Of a DNA stretch of 64,000 nucleotides, positions 37,109 through 45,951 are shown in pieces. The stretch comes from Polyangium sp. y55x31 (GTDB taxonomy: Bacteria; Myxococcota_A; Polyangia; Polyangiales; Polyangiaceae), in the NCBI RefSeq assembly GCF_029946505.1, contig NZ_JARZHG010000004.1, positions 186,001-250,000 on the forward strand. The letters run 5' to 3'. Numbering within the stretch: the stretch's first letter is position 1; every line of letters starts with the position of its first letter. The notes beneath the pieces were generated by a model. The model had not been told where the DNA came from. It was given only the letters and a program-made list of their open reading frames with translations, and made no database searches. The translations under genes and the position numbers were made by a program.

Positions 37109-39145
37109 ATGCGTTTTTCCTGGCCTCGCCTCGCGTTTCCGTTGGTCTTTGCGCTCTCTGCCTCGTGCGGCGGCGCGCCGCCGGCCGTCTCGCCGGACGG
37201 GGTCTGGCTGGCCACGTTCGATGCGGTCCCTCGCGCGGACTTCAATCGCGCCGCGGTCGACCTCGATCTGCCGCTCTTCTGGAGCGAGGACGCGGATCAG
37301 GACAAGACCCTCGACCCGAACGAGCTCGCGGTGCTCTGGGGCCCAACGCAGACGGAGGAGACTTACTGGGTCTCGTCCGGCGCCTTCAACCCGACGTTCG
37401 GCCAGGCGTACGCCTCGATCGTGGACTTCGTGAAGAACGGACCGAAGTTCGAGGGCCTCGCGCCGGGCGAGGTGCTGCGCCGCAAGGCCGTCCTCCGTGA
37501 GCTCGAAGCGGGCCGCCCGACGCTCGTCGCCTCGGACTTCTTCGCGGGCGCCGCGACCGACGAGGATCGGGCGATCGTCGGCCACATCCTCGCGGCGGCG
37601 CGGCTCGTCGAGAAGATCTACCAGAAGCAGACCGGCACGCTCTCGCTCGCGTCGAAGGTCCCCGCGGACGATCCGGCGAGCCGGCGGCTCTTCTACAGAA
37701 ACCAGGGCCCGCAATGCGAGGCGCCGGCGACGAAGGGCGACGTCAATTGTTATGCGATCCCGCGGGCGCCGGGCGAGGAGAAGCGCGTCCCGTCGGGGCT
37801 CTATCCCGCCGAATTGCAATCGAATCCCGATTTCTGCAAGGTGCTCGCGGCGCGCCCGGACGGCCGCGCGCTCATGAATCCGTTCGTCGTGGTGACGGGC
37901 GAGGGCGACGCGCTCAAGGCCGTGCCGTACCACCGCGCCTACGAGAACGACATGCAGGCCGTGGCGCGCGAGCTCGACGCGGCGGCCGAGGCGATCACGA
38001 ATCCGGACGAGGCCTCGTTCCAGGCGTATCTGCGGGCGGCCGCGAAGGCGTTCCGGGACGGGAGCTGGTTCGAGGCGGACGAGGCCTGGGCGCGGATGAG
38101 CACGTTCAACTCGAAATGGTATCTGCGCATCGGCCCGGACGAGACGTATTTCGAGCCGTGCAGCGAGAAGGCGGGCTTCCACGTGAGCTTCGCGCGGATC
38201 GACCAGAGCTCGATCGAATGGAAGGAGAAGCTCGATCCGCTCAAGCAGGACATGGAGCAGGCGCTCGCGACGCTCGCCGGCCCGCCGTACGCGGCGCAGA
38301 AGGTCTCCTTCAAGCTGCCCGATTTCATCAAGGTCATCGTGAACGCTGGCGACTCGCGAGACGCGTTTGGCGCGACGATCGGGCAGAGCCTGCCGAACTT
38401 CGGGCCCGTGGGCAACGAGGGGCGCGGCCGTACGGTCGCGATGACGAATTTTTATACCGACCCGGACAGCATCGCCTCGCAGCACGGGCTCGCCGCGTCC
38501 TTGTTCTGCGCGCAGACGATGGCGTCGTACACGGACGATCCGGGGCCGCAGCTCATGAGCACGGTCCTGCACGAGGCGGCGCACAACCTCGGGCCTTCGC
38601 ATCAATATGCGGTGAACGGCAAGATCGACAGCGAGGTGTTCGGCGGGCCGCTCGCGAGCACGCTGGAGGAGCTCAAGGCCCAGTCGGCGGCGCTTTATTT
38701 CACGGATTGGCTCGCCGAGCGCGGCGTGATCGACAAGGAAAAGGCGAACCTCGCGCACGTGCGGGACATCGCCTGGGCCTTCGGCCACATCTCGCGCGGG
38801 ATGTACGACGAGGCCAAGCACCCGCTGAACTACAGCCAGCTCGCGGCGATCCAGATGGGCTTTTTGCTCGACGAGGGCGTGCTCGTGTGGAACGCGAACG
38901 AAAAAGCGCAGAATGGCACGGATGCGGGCTGCTTCTCGGTGAAGCTCGACGCGTTCCCGGCGGCGAGCAAGAAGCTCATGGGAATCGTGGCGAAGATCAA
39001 GGGCAGCGGCGACAAACCCGGCGCCGAGGCGCTCGTCGCGAAATACGTGGACGCGCCCGGCGCGTACGCGGATCTGAAGAAGACGATCACCGATCGATGG
39101 CTCCGGCAGCCCAAGGCGAGCTTCGTCTACTCGATCCGACGCTGA
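37109..39145 (+). CDS. Zincin lipoprotein, M49 (dipeptidyl peptidase III)-like
   Basis: A 678-residue lipoprotein (lipobox SASC near residue 19). VLHEAAHNLGPSH supplies HExxH, and about 40 residues on STLEELKAQSAALYF supplies a Glu as likely third zinc ligand, as in EECRAE of M49 peptidases. Classical DPP III has HExxxH with one extra residue; this protein has the shorter five-residue motif. Bacterial M49-like hydrolases with this form are known to me, but exact placement needs alignment. Expected to cleave peptides at the cell surface. ATG 37109 opens the signal peptide. Confidence 0.8.
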   Translation: MRFSWPRLAFPLVFALSASCGGAPPAVSPDGVWLATFDAVPRADFNRAAVDLDLPLFWSEDADQDKTLDPNELAVLWGPTQTEETYWVSSGAFNPTFGQAYASIVDFVKNGPKFEGLAPGEVLRRKAVLRELEAGRPTLVASDFFAGAATDEDRAIVGHILAAARLVEKIYQKQTGTLSLASKVPADDPASRRLFYRNQGPQCEAPATKGDVNCYAIPRAPGEEKRVPSGLYPAELQSNPDFCKVLAARPDGRALMNPFVVVTGEGDALKAVPYHRAYENDMQAVARELDAAAEAITNPDEASFQAYLRAAAKAFRDGSWFEADEAWARMSTFNSKWYLRIGPDETYFEPCSEKAGFHVSFARIDQSSIEWKEKLDPLKQDMEQALATLAGPPYAAQKVSFKLPDFIKVIVNAGDSRDAFGATIGQSLPNFGPVGNEGRGRTVAMTNFYTDPDSIASQHGLAASLFCAQTMASYTDDPGPQLMSTVLHEAAHNLGPSHQYAVNGKIDSEVFGGPLASTLEELKAQSAALYFTDWLAERGVIDKEKANLAHVRDIAWAFGHISRGMYDEAKHPLNYSQLAAIQMGFLLDEGVLVWNANEKAQNGTDAGCFSVKLDAFPAASKKLMGIVAKIKGSGDKPGAEALVAKYVDAPGAYADLKKTITDRWLRQPKASFVYSIRR

Positions 39146-39157
39146 GGGGGCGCTCCC

Positions 39158-39505
39158 TCACTGCCACGGATACCGTGTGCAGCCCGAACAATCCGCCCAC
39201 TTGTAACATCCGCCCCCCGACCGACTCAGCCCGCCGTCGCACGAATCCTGCGCGTAGCAATCGTAGAATGAGCTGACCCACGTCGCCGGCACCCAGCAGT
39301 AGCTGCCCGACGTATTTTCCATCCAGTAACACTGCTGCCCCAGGTACGGCGTACACGCAGCAGCCGTCAGGTTCTCCTGGTGCTCGATCTCGACTTCGCT
39401 CCCCGTAGGGACCTCCTCGGAGCTCACTCCGCAAGCGCCGATCCCCGCGCTCAGGCCGAACGCCGACAACACCGTGCACCATCGCCCGCGGTTGCGCTTC
39501 GTCAT
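39158..39505 (-). CDS. Small Cys-rich lipoprotein
   Basis: A 115-residue protein. The signal ends in lipobox GIGAC (Cys about 25). The mature part has about 10 Cys and many Trp/Tyr (QQCYWMENTSGSYCWVPATW, CYAQDSCDGG, CYKWADCSGC), suggesting a small disulfide-rich extracellular module. GGGAGGG precedes ATG 39505. No family recognised. It is convergent with the zincin gene. Confidence 0.72.
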   Translation of the reverse strand: MTKRNRGRWCTVLSAFGLSAGIGACGVSSEEVPTGSEVEIEHQENLTAAACTPYLGQQCYWMENTSGSYCWVPATWVSSFYDCYAQDSCDGGLSRSGGGCYKWADCSGCTRYPWQ

Positions 39506-39678
39506 GACGAATCCCTCCCGTTTCCCCGCTCATCGAGGCTGAACACGCTTTCCGCAATGGGCGTGCCACGCCTCTGCCGCACCCTTTCTGCCCGTCCCTT
39601 TCCCCGCAAAGCAAAAGCGCCGCGTCTCTTCCTGCTCCCGCATGACGCCCCTCCCCCGGCGCGCGCTAAACTCGGCGC

Positions 39679-40737
39679 ATGACCGCCCTTGCCCGCCCGA
39701 CGACCCTCCTCCTCGCCGCCCTCGCTCCGCTCGCGTTTGGCCTCGCTTCCGGCTGCGCGGAAGGCACGGACGCCCCGCAGGAGCCTTCGACGAGCGCGTC
39801 GTCGAGCTCTTCGTCGTCGAGCGGATCGGGCGGCGGCGGCGGCAGCGGCGGCGCGGGCGGCGGCGAGGTCGTGCCCGAGCCCGACGGGCCGCCCGTGCTC
39901 ACGATCGTCAATGGCGTGAACGATCACGAGGCGATCCGGCTCTGCTTCGTCCCCTACCCCGACGGCGGCGATCCCGCGCCGTATCCGGCCGATCCGTCGG
40001 GGCTCGCATTCGCCGCGGCCTCGCGGGTCGATCCGGCGACGCTCTTGCCCGCGGACAAAGACGTGTATCTGCACGTCATCGCCGGTGACCTCACGAAAAC
40101 CAAGGACCTCGGCTGCGCGGCGCTCACCGAGGGCAATGGGCCGGCGGGCGTCGTGGCGGCGCCCGTCGCGGTGATCCCGGCCTCGGCATTCGTCGCGAAG
40201 AGGAGCCTCTTGCTCGTGCCGACGGGCTGCGTCGGCGGGCCCGGTCATACCGATCCGCTCGAAAAAGAGGGGTGTGGCCCGACGTATTCGGCGGACACGC
40301 CCAATCCGGGGCTGCTCGCCGCGGCCATGTCGCGCGTGACGGACGAGGGAAACCTCTCGCTCCAGGCCGCGCACGCGGCGCAGCCGATGCCTTCGGTCGA
40401 CGTGCGGCTCGTGCCCGGGACCGAGGGCGGAATGCCGCAGCAGGTCGCGCCCTCGCTCACGGCGGGCGCGGTCGGGCCGTTTCCGCCGTTCCGGCAGCTC
40501 GCGCGGTTCGAAATGGGATCGATCGCGCAGGCGGAGATCCTCACGTTCGTGCCGGGGCAACTCGTGAAGACGTCGGCGTCGCCGCTCGACGCGGCCCTTG
40601 CGCGCGGTGGGCTCACGCAGGCGGATTTCGAGGACGGGCGGGCGTTCACGTTCGTCGCGGTGGGCGCGCAGCCGGGCATTGCGGCGGGCGCGTTCTGGCA
40701 CGCGCTCACGTGGACCGTGGTGCGCTCGGATCCCTAG
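39679..40737 (+). CDS. Lipoprotein with Ser/Gly spacer
   Basis: A 352-residue lipoprotein (lipobox LASGC about 26). A poly-Ser then Gly-rich spacer (SSSSSSSSGSGGGGGSGG) precedes a globular domain starting PPVLTIVNGVNDHEAIRLCF. The domain is beta-rich with conserved-looking Cys pairs; its start resembles domains of the DUF4397 type, an uncertain call. A TAAACT box ends 8 nt before the ATG, so the mRNA may be leaderless. Function unknown; surface location inferred. It ends 20 nt before pxpA but need not share its role. Confidence 0.75.
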   Translation: MTALARPTTLLLAALAPLAFGLASGCAEGTDAPQEPSTSASSSSSSSSGSGGGGGSGGAGGGEVVPEPDGPPVLTIVNGVNDHEAIRLCFVPYPDGGDPAPYPADPSGLAFAAASRVDPATLLPADKDVYLHVIAGDLTKTKDLGCAALTEGNGPAGVVAAPVAVIPASAFVAKRSLLLVPTGCVGGPGHTDPLEKEGCGPTYSADTPNPGLLAAAMSRVTDEGNLSLQAAHAAQPMPSVDVRLVPGTEGGMPQQVAPSLTAGAVGPFPPFRQLARFEMGSIAQAEILTFVPGQLVKTSASPLDAALARGGLTQADFEDGRAFTFVAVGAQPGIAAGAFWHALTWTVVRSDP

Positions 40738-40757
40738 AATGAAAGGGTGAGGGAATC

Positions 40758-41468
40758 ATGGCCGTATCGCTGAACGTGGACCTCGGCGAGCTACCGGACG
40801 AACCGGAGGAGCTTTATTCGATCGCGACGATGGTCAACGTCGCGTGCGGCGGGCACGCGGGCGACCTTGCCACGATGGAGCGGGCGTGCGAGCTCGCGCG
40901 CGGCGCGGGCGCCCGGCTCGCCGCGCATCCCTCGTACCCGGATCGGGCCGGGTTTGGCCGGACGAGCATGGGGATGACGAGCGCGGCGCTCGCGGCGTCC
41001 GTGCGGTCGCAGGTCGAGGCGCTCGCACGGGCGGCGCGGCGGGTGGGCATTCCGATCGAGGCCGTGAAGCCGCACGGCGCGCTCTATCACGATGCGGCGC
41101 GGGATCCGGCGATCGCGGCGGCGGTCGTCGAGGGAATCGACGCGGGGCTCGGTATTCCGGCGGCGCTCGTGGGTCCGCCCGAGGGCGCGCTCGCCCGGCT
41201 CGCGGCGGCGGAGGGGCGCGTGTATTTGCGGGAGGCGTTTGCCGATCGGGCGTACGGTCCCGAGGGAAAACTCGTGCCACGCACGCAGGCAGGCGCGCTC
41301 ATCACGGATCCGGCGGCGGCGCGGGCGCAGGCGTTGCGGCTCGCGGGCGCGGGCACGTTCGAGACGCTTTGCGTACACGGGGATACGCCCGGCGCGCTCA
41401 CGATTGCGCGGGCCGTGCGCGAGGGGCTCGAATCGGCGGGGCTTTTGGAAATGCGGGGGCGAGCGTGA
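40758..41468 (+). CDS. pxpA: 5-oxoprolinase subunit A
   Basis: A 236-residue LamB/YcsF-family protein. Family blocks visible: LNVDLGELPDEPEELY, MVNVACGGHAGD, AAHPSYPDRAGFGR, IEAVKPHGALYHDA, and the C-terminal LCVHGDTPGAL. With PxpB and PxpC it hydrolyses 5-oxoproline to glutamate using ATP. GAGGGAATC precedes the ATG. The stop overlaps the next gene as GTGA, giving a coupled pxpA-pxpBC operon. Confidence 0.92.
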   Translation: MAVSLNVDLGELPDEPEELYSIATMVNVACGGHAGDLATMERACELARGAGARLAAHPSYPDRAGFGRTSMGMTSAALAASVRSQVEALARAARRVGIPIEAVKPHGALYHDAARDPAIAAAVVEGIDAGLGIPAALVGPPEGALARLAAAEGRVYLREAFADRAYGPEGKLVPRTQAGALITDPAAARAQALRLAGAGTFETLCVHGDTPGALTIARAVREGLESAGLLEMRGRA

Positions 41469-42967
41469 GCGGCGGGACGAGCGTCCTTTCGTACGGGGAA
41501 TCGGCGGTGTACGTCGATCTCGGCGTGGAGAATGCACCGGATCGGGCCACGCGGACGCATGCGGCGGCCCGAGCCTTGCGCGAGGTGTTTCCGGGGAGCG
41601 ACGTGGTGGTCGGCGGCGGCGTGGTCGTCGTGGCGAACCTCGCGTGTTCGGACGAGGTTGTCCGGACGATCACGGCCGCGGTTTCCGGCGCGGCGGGGTC
41701 GGATGTGTCCGGACGAACGCACGTGATCCCCGTAGTGTACGATGGTCCGGATCTGGAATCGGTCGCGGGCGCGCTCGGTGGTTCGACGGAGGCGGTCGTG
41801 CGCCTGCATGCCGAGCGTGAGGTCACGGTCGAATTGGTCGGTTTTTTGCCGGGATTCGGCTATTGCGGGCCGATCGATCCCAGGCTGGTTTTGCCGCGCC
41901 GTGGCTCGCCGCGCCCGCGCGTGCCGGCGGGCAGCGTGGGCATCGCGGGGACGTTCACCGGAATTTATCCTTTCGACTCGCCCGGGGGCTGGAACCTGCT
42001 CGGCCGCGCGCCCGGGGTCTCGCTTTTTGATCCGGGCCGCGATCCGCCGATCTTGTTCTCGCCGGGGGATCGGGTGCGGTTCGAACCAGTGAGCGAGGCG
42101 GAGGCGGCGCCGGCGCGGAAGGAGATTGTCCCAAATGAACAATCCACGCGCGCCCTCGTCGTGGAGGCCGCGCCCGCGTGCGCGACGGTGCAGGATGGTG
42201 GACGCGCGGGGCAGCTCGCGCGGGGGCTTCCGCCGTCGGGGCCGCTCGATCCGCAGACGCATGCGGCCGCGAACGAGGCCGTGGGCAATACGCCCAATGC
42301 AGCGGCGATCGAGGTGCCGCTCGGCGCGCTTGTGGTGCGGGCCCGGGGAGATGTCTGCATTTCGGTGGACGGCGCGGCGCCCGTTCGTCTCGCGGATGGA
42401 GAATCGTTCCGCGTCGAGGAAGGCCCACGTGCCGTGCGGTATCTCGCGGTGCGCGGCGGGATCGACGTTCCGATGGCGCTCGGCGCGCGGGCGACCTTGC
42501 TCGTCGCGCGCCTCGGCGGCGCGGCGGGGCGCGCGCTGCGGCGACGAGATGTCGTGCCCGTGGGCGATCCGGACACCGCCACGCAACCATCGCGCCCTTC
42601 CACGCTGCCCGCAGAGAATGAAATCGCAACGATCGTGATTGACGAAGGCCCGCACAGGAACCGTTTTCCCGCGGACGCGCTCGACGTGCTCCTCTCGTCC
42701 ACGTTCACCATCTCGCGGCTCGGCGACCGGGTGGGGCAACGGCTCGAAGGCCCAAAAATCCCGCGGGATCGGCCCGATCTCGCGCTTCCCGTCCCGATGC
42801 TCCGCGGCGCGGTGCAAGTCACGACCGACGGCACGCCCATCGTGCTCGGGCCGGATCATCCGACGACGGGCGGATATCCGGTCCTCGCCGTGGTGCGGCG
42901 CTCGTCGCTCGGCGCGCTCGCGCGGCGGCGCCCTGGGGAGCCTTTGCGTTTCGTGCGCGGCGGCTGA
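41465..42967 (+). CDS. pxpBC: Fused 5-oxoprolinase subunits B and C
   Basis: A 500-residue fusion. Residues 1-210 match PxpB (KipI-like: YGESAVYVDLG, IPVVYDGPDLESVA, GFLPGFGYCGPIDP, VPAGSVGIAG). Residues 225-500 match PxpC (KipA-like: ACATVQDGGRAGQLARGLPPSGPLD, IEVPLGAL, DRVGQRLEGPKI, ILGPDHPTTGGYPV-type). Separate genes are more usual; fusion fixes the B:C ratio. The start is GTG 41465, overlapping the pxpA stop by 4 nt. A short charged linker near 215-225 joins the two parts. Confidence 0.88.
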   Translation: MSGGTSVLSYGESAVYVDLGVENAPDRATRTHAAARALREVFPGSDVVVGGGVVVVANLACSDEVVRTITAAVSGAAGSDVSGRTHVIPVVYDGPDLESVAGALGGSTEAVVRLHAEREVTVELVGFLPGFGYCGPIDPRLVLPRRGSPRPRVPAGSVGIAGTFTGIYPFDSPGGWNLLGRAPGVSLFDPGRDPPILFSPGDRVRFEPVSEAEAAPARKEIVPNEQSTRALVVEAAPACATVQDGGRAGQLARGLPPSGPLDPQTHAAANEAVGNTPNAAAIEVPLGALVVRARGDVCISVDGAAPVRLADGESFRVEEGPRAVRYLAVRGGIDVPMALGARATLLVARLGGAAGRALRRRDVVPVGDPDTATQPSRPSTLPAENEIATIVIDEGPHRNRFPADALDVLLSSTFTISRLGDRVGQRLEGPKIPRDRPDLALPVPMLRGAVQVTTDGTPIVLGPDHPTTGGYPVLAVVRRSSLGALARRRPGEPLRFVRGG

Positions 42968-43017
42968 CGGCTCGCCATTGTCTTTCCTTGCCGATTCCGG
43001 TAAACGCTCCTCCTTCG

Positions 43018-43863
43018 ATGGCGGGCCCCTGCCAGGCACACCCCGGGACGAACGCGACGCACGAATGCACGCAATGCGGCGCGCTCCATTGCACGCCGTG
43101 CCTCAAACGCCTCGTCACGGAGCAAAACGCGAGGCCCTTGACGATGTGCCCGCGCTGCGGCGCCCTCGCGCGGCCCCTGCCCGAGCCCGAGCGCCCCGAA
43201 CGAGATGATTTCGCCCTCGCCTTGCGCCGTCCGTTCGACGAAGAGGGCCTGATCCTCGTCGCCGCGCTCGCCGTGCCTTACTGGCTCACCGCGATCCCGG
43301 TGTCCTCCGTCGCCACATTTTTCAACATCATTTACCTCGGCACGCTCTGCACCGTGTATTTCCAGATCGTGGAGCACGTGGGCCGCGACGCGCCGGGCCT
43401 CCCATTCTCGGCGAGTTTCACCTCGCGCTGGGATCTTTTCCTCTCGTTTTTGCGGGGCATCGTCTGCGTGCTCGGCGGCTTCTGGCCGGCGATCCTCTCG
43501 GCGATCCTCCTGCCCGGAAACGTGTACCTCACGCTCGCCCTCGCCCTCGTGGGGATCGCCGTGACGCCCGCCGTGATCCTCGCAATCGCGATGACCGGGC
43601 ACACGATCAATGGGCTCTGGCCGCTCGCTTGGTATGCGATCGTCTCGCATTCGCCGGAGGCTTACGGAAAACTCGTGGGGCTCTTCGTCGCGTCGACCGC
43701 GGCAGGCATGGCGGCCATCCTGCTCGCGGCCTACACGGTGGGGCTCATCCCGTTTTTCGGGCCGTATGTCGTGGGCGTCGTGTTCACGACCGCGGCGGTC
43801 GTGCAAGCGACGCTCGTCGGCACGTGGGTCCGGCGCCACGCATGGGCGCCGCCCGACGATTGA
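43018..43863 (+). CDS. Zinc-ribbon multi-pass membrane protein
   Basis: A 281-residue protein. The N-terminus carries a B-box/zinc-ribbon-like set (CQAHPGTNATHECTQCGALHCTPC ... MCPRC; Cys/His pairs) of about 50 residues. Five or six hydrophobic helices follow (about 85-270), resembling DUF4013/YIP1-type membrane proteins. ATG 43018 is preferred to TTG 42988. It lies 50 nt after pxpBC and could be read through from it. Cytoplasmic zinc module plus membrane domain; function unknown. Confidence 0.75.
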   Translation: MAGPCQAHPGTNATHECTQCGALHCTPCLKRLVTEQNARPLTMCPRCGALARPLPEPERPERDDFALALRRPFDEEGLILVAALAVPYWLTAIPVSSVATFFNIIYLGTLCTVYFQIVEHVGRDAPGLPFSASFTSRWDLFLSFLRGIVCVLGGFWPAILSAILLPGNVYLTLALALVGIAVTPAVILAIAMTGHTINGLWPLAWYAIVSHSPEAYGKLVGLFVASTAAGMAAILLAAYTVGLIPFFGPYVVGVVFTTAAVVQATLVGTWVRRHAWAPPDD

Positions 43864-43869
43864 ATGCGA

Positions 43870-45105
43870 TCATTCCGGCGGCTTGATCTGCGTCTCGCAG
43901 CCGAACAGGACCTCGACCTTCCCGCCCGCGTCGCCTTGCAATGCAGCGCAGGTGTTCTGGCACATCGTGATCTTCGTGGGAGCCCCGGGCACGTCGTAAT
44001 ACCAGCCGCCCGTGTTCCCGCAACCGCCCTGACCCGCAGGCACGTTGTAAATGGTGGTCTTCGTGCCATTGCTGTTCGTGTACACGACGTTGACCTTCGT
44101 CGGGTCGATCATCGTGCCGTCGGGCGGCACCGGGATCGGGTAATCGCAGGAGATCTTCGCCTCCGAGACGACGGCGGTCGCCATGTCGTTGAAGACCGGG
44201 TCGAAGTCCTGCACGCAGAGGTTGCCGAGGACGCCGCCCGTCTGCTGCACGAGCTGCTTGTAGACCGTGCCCTCGTCCGCCGAGATCGGCTCACACGCGA
44301 ACGACTGCTTGTTGCAGCAGGTGAACGGGCAGGCCGCGCAGTTGAACGCGCACTGGAAGATGCATTGCTCGCCCGATTCGAAGGAGACGATCGCGTCGAA
44401 CTTGAAGCCCGAAAACGTCGGGTCGAGCGCGAGGAGCTGGTTCACGAACGTGTTCGCGGCCATGTCGGAGTTGTCGTCCGACACGACGGCGATCGTCTTC
44501 ACCGCGTTCGGCCGCAGCACGTCCTTCCATTGCGGATACGTGTTCAGGATCTGCTGGAACGCGTCGGTGCTGGCGACGGTCTGCACGACGTGCCGGTAGT
44601 TCGGCAGCTTCTCGTCCATTCCATTGCAGCTCCCGCTGCCGAGCGGCGCCGGGATGCACATCGTCGCGTCCGCGATCATCACGACGTGCACGTCGATCCC
44701 GCTCGCCGTGATGAGCTGCGCGAACTTGTTCAGGTTCGCCTGCACCTCCGCGATCTCCTCGTCCATGCTGCCCGAGGTGTCGACGGCGATGATGATATCC
44801 GCCGGCTGCTTACCCGCCGTCGCCTCGGACGAGACGCTCGCGCACGTATCCGCGTCCGGGAGCCCGCCGCCGATGCCGCTGCTCGACCCGGCGAAAATAT
44901 CGCCGCCGCTGCCGCTCGCGCCGACCCCATTGCCCCCCGACGCGCCCGCGCCGCCTTGCCCCGAAGCGCCGGAAGCGCCCGCGCCGTCACTCGCGCCGCT
45001 CCCGGTCCCGTTCCCGCCCGACGCCGAACATGCGCCCACGAGCGCAAGCCCCAGCGACAAACCGCCTACCACCATCCCAAGCCAATTCGTTTTCCGTACT
45101 CGCAT
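43870..45105 (-). CDS. VWA-domain lipoprotein
   Basis: A 411-residue lipoprotein (lipobox LVGAC about 26). A Gly/Ser/Ala spacer (about 28-75) precedes a von Willebrand factor A domain with a MIDAS motif (IIIAVDTSGSMDEE) and VVSDDNSDM. A Cys cluster in an insertion (CIFQCAFNCAACPFTCC) suggests disulfides. VWA domains bind ligands through a metal ion, so a surface adhesion or complex-assembly role is inferred. GGAAGG lies 4 nt before ATG 45105. A small lipoprotein gene lies 90 nt upstream on the same strand. Confidence 0.82.
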   Translation of the reverse strand: MRVRKTNWLGMVVGGLSLGLALVGACSASGGNGTGSGASDGAGASGASGQGGAGASGGNGVGASGSGGDIFAGSSSGIGGGLPDADTCASVSSEATAGKQPADIIIAVDTSGSMDEEIAEVQANLNKFAQLITASGIDVHVVMIADATMCIPAPLGSGSCNGMDEKLPNYRHVVQTVASTDAFQQILNTYPQWKDVLRPNAVKTIAVVSDDNSDMAANTFVNQLLALDPTFSGFKFDAIVSFESGEQCIFQCAFNCAACPFTCCNKQSFACEPISADEGTVYKQLVQQTGGVLGNLCVQDFDPVFNDMATAVVSEAKISCDYPIPVPPDGTMIDPTKVNVVYTNSNGTKTTIYNVPAGQGGCGNTGGWYYDVPGAPTKITMCQNTCAALQGDAGGKVEVLFGCETQIKPPE

Positions 45106-45195
45106 GGATCCTTCCTATCACGAGTCGGAACGGTGGTGAAGCGGGTCACGAACACGGAAGGCTCGTCGATACAGAAGGTTTTATTGTCGCCGGAT

Positions 45196-45546
45196 TCAAT
45201 GCGCACGCGAGCCCCGGGCCGCCACCACGCGGTGGTGGTCGCCTTTTTCCACGGCGTCGTGCGCGCGCGTCCCCTCGGCGACGAGCAAGCCCTGGAGGAG
45301 CTTGCCGAGCCTCGCGGCGCAGGCCGAATCTTGAAGGCACGCGTCGACGCTCTCGAGCGCAGGTTTGTCGGAGTCCGCAAGCGCGTGGAAGTCCTCGGCG
45401 GCCACCGCGCCCTCAATCGCGCGGGTCTCGACGAGCGGCTGGGCCGGCGTGGCGGGTTCCGCGGAATCGGGCAAGCAGCCGGCGGCGGCAGCGGCTCCAC
45501 TGAACAGAAGGACGACAAGGGTCTCGCGCAGCGTGCTGGTCATCAT
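45196..45546 (-). CDS. Small lipoprotein
   Basis: A 116-residue protein with signal LRETLVVLLFSGAAAAAGC (lipobox AAGC, about residue 24). The mature part is acidic and helical and has a Cys pair (DACLQDSACAARLG). GGGAGG lies about 8 nt upstream of the ATG pair 45546/45543. The long frame upstream of it is antisense to the kinase gene at 45952. It may be co-transcribed with the VWA lipoprotein. Function unknown. Confidence 0.68.
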   Translation of the reverse strand: MMTSTLRETLVVLLFSGAAAAAGCLPDSAEPATPAQPLVETRAIEGAVAAEDFHALADSDKPALESVDACLQDSACAARLGKLLQGLLVAEGTRAHDAVEKGDHHRVVAARGSRAH

Positions 45547-45951
45547 GGGGGCATCCTCCCTACGGTCGGTCGTGTCGTTGACTGCGTGTGACCGGGCTTC
45601 AGCAATGGCCATGCCATGACGGAAGAAGCTCGTTTCCGAGGGATTTGCGGCAGAGAGGCGCTCCGCCCCGGCGGCGTGAGATGGAGGCGTACACCTCCAT
45701 CGTTGGAGGCTCGAACCTCCAACCTCCAGGAGAGCGCTCGTTCGCTCGTCCGCGCTGCCGCAGCCATTTCCCCCGTGGATGTCACGGACGGCCCCCCGAG
45801 CCTCGAATGCGGCCGCGAGAACGTGAACACGGCCGGGGGCGTCTTTTCGTGGTCGGGGGGTTTCCTGACAACCGGGCGAATCGTGGAGGAGGCCACCGAA
45901 TCTCCTTCGACCGGGGCCGCGGTTCCGCGCTATCGTCCGCGCGCAGACTTC
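45547..45951. other. 405-bp divergent regulatory region
   Basis: Lies between the small lipoprotein (minus) and a kinase (plus). It holds the two 18-bp palindromes at 45682-45722. An open frame on the plus strand runs through it into the kinase but has no coding character (Arg/Ser/Pro-rich, no Shine-Dalgarno at its ATG), so I treat it as non-coding. No clear -35/-10 pair was found. Confidence 0.5.
45682..45722. promoter_or_regulatory. Twin 18-bp palindromes, candidate operator
   Basis: TGGAGG-N6-CCTCCA occurs twice, at 45682-45699 and 45703-45720 plus flanks (the arms extend to ATGGAGG/CCTCCAT and GTTGGAGG/CCTCCAAC). The dyad centres are about 22 bp apart, two helical turns, so two dimers could bind on one DNA face. 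No regulator gene is adjacent. Confidence 0.6.

Noticed and set aside
45616-45951. Coding extension of the 45952 kinase
   Set aside because: Contains the twin palindromes, lacks a Shine-Dalgarno and has non-coding composition.
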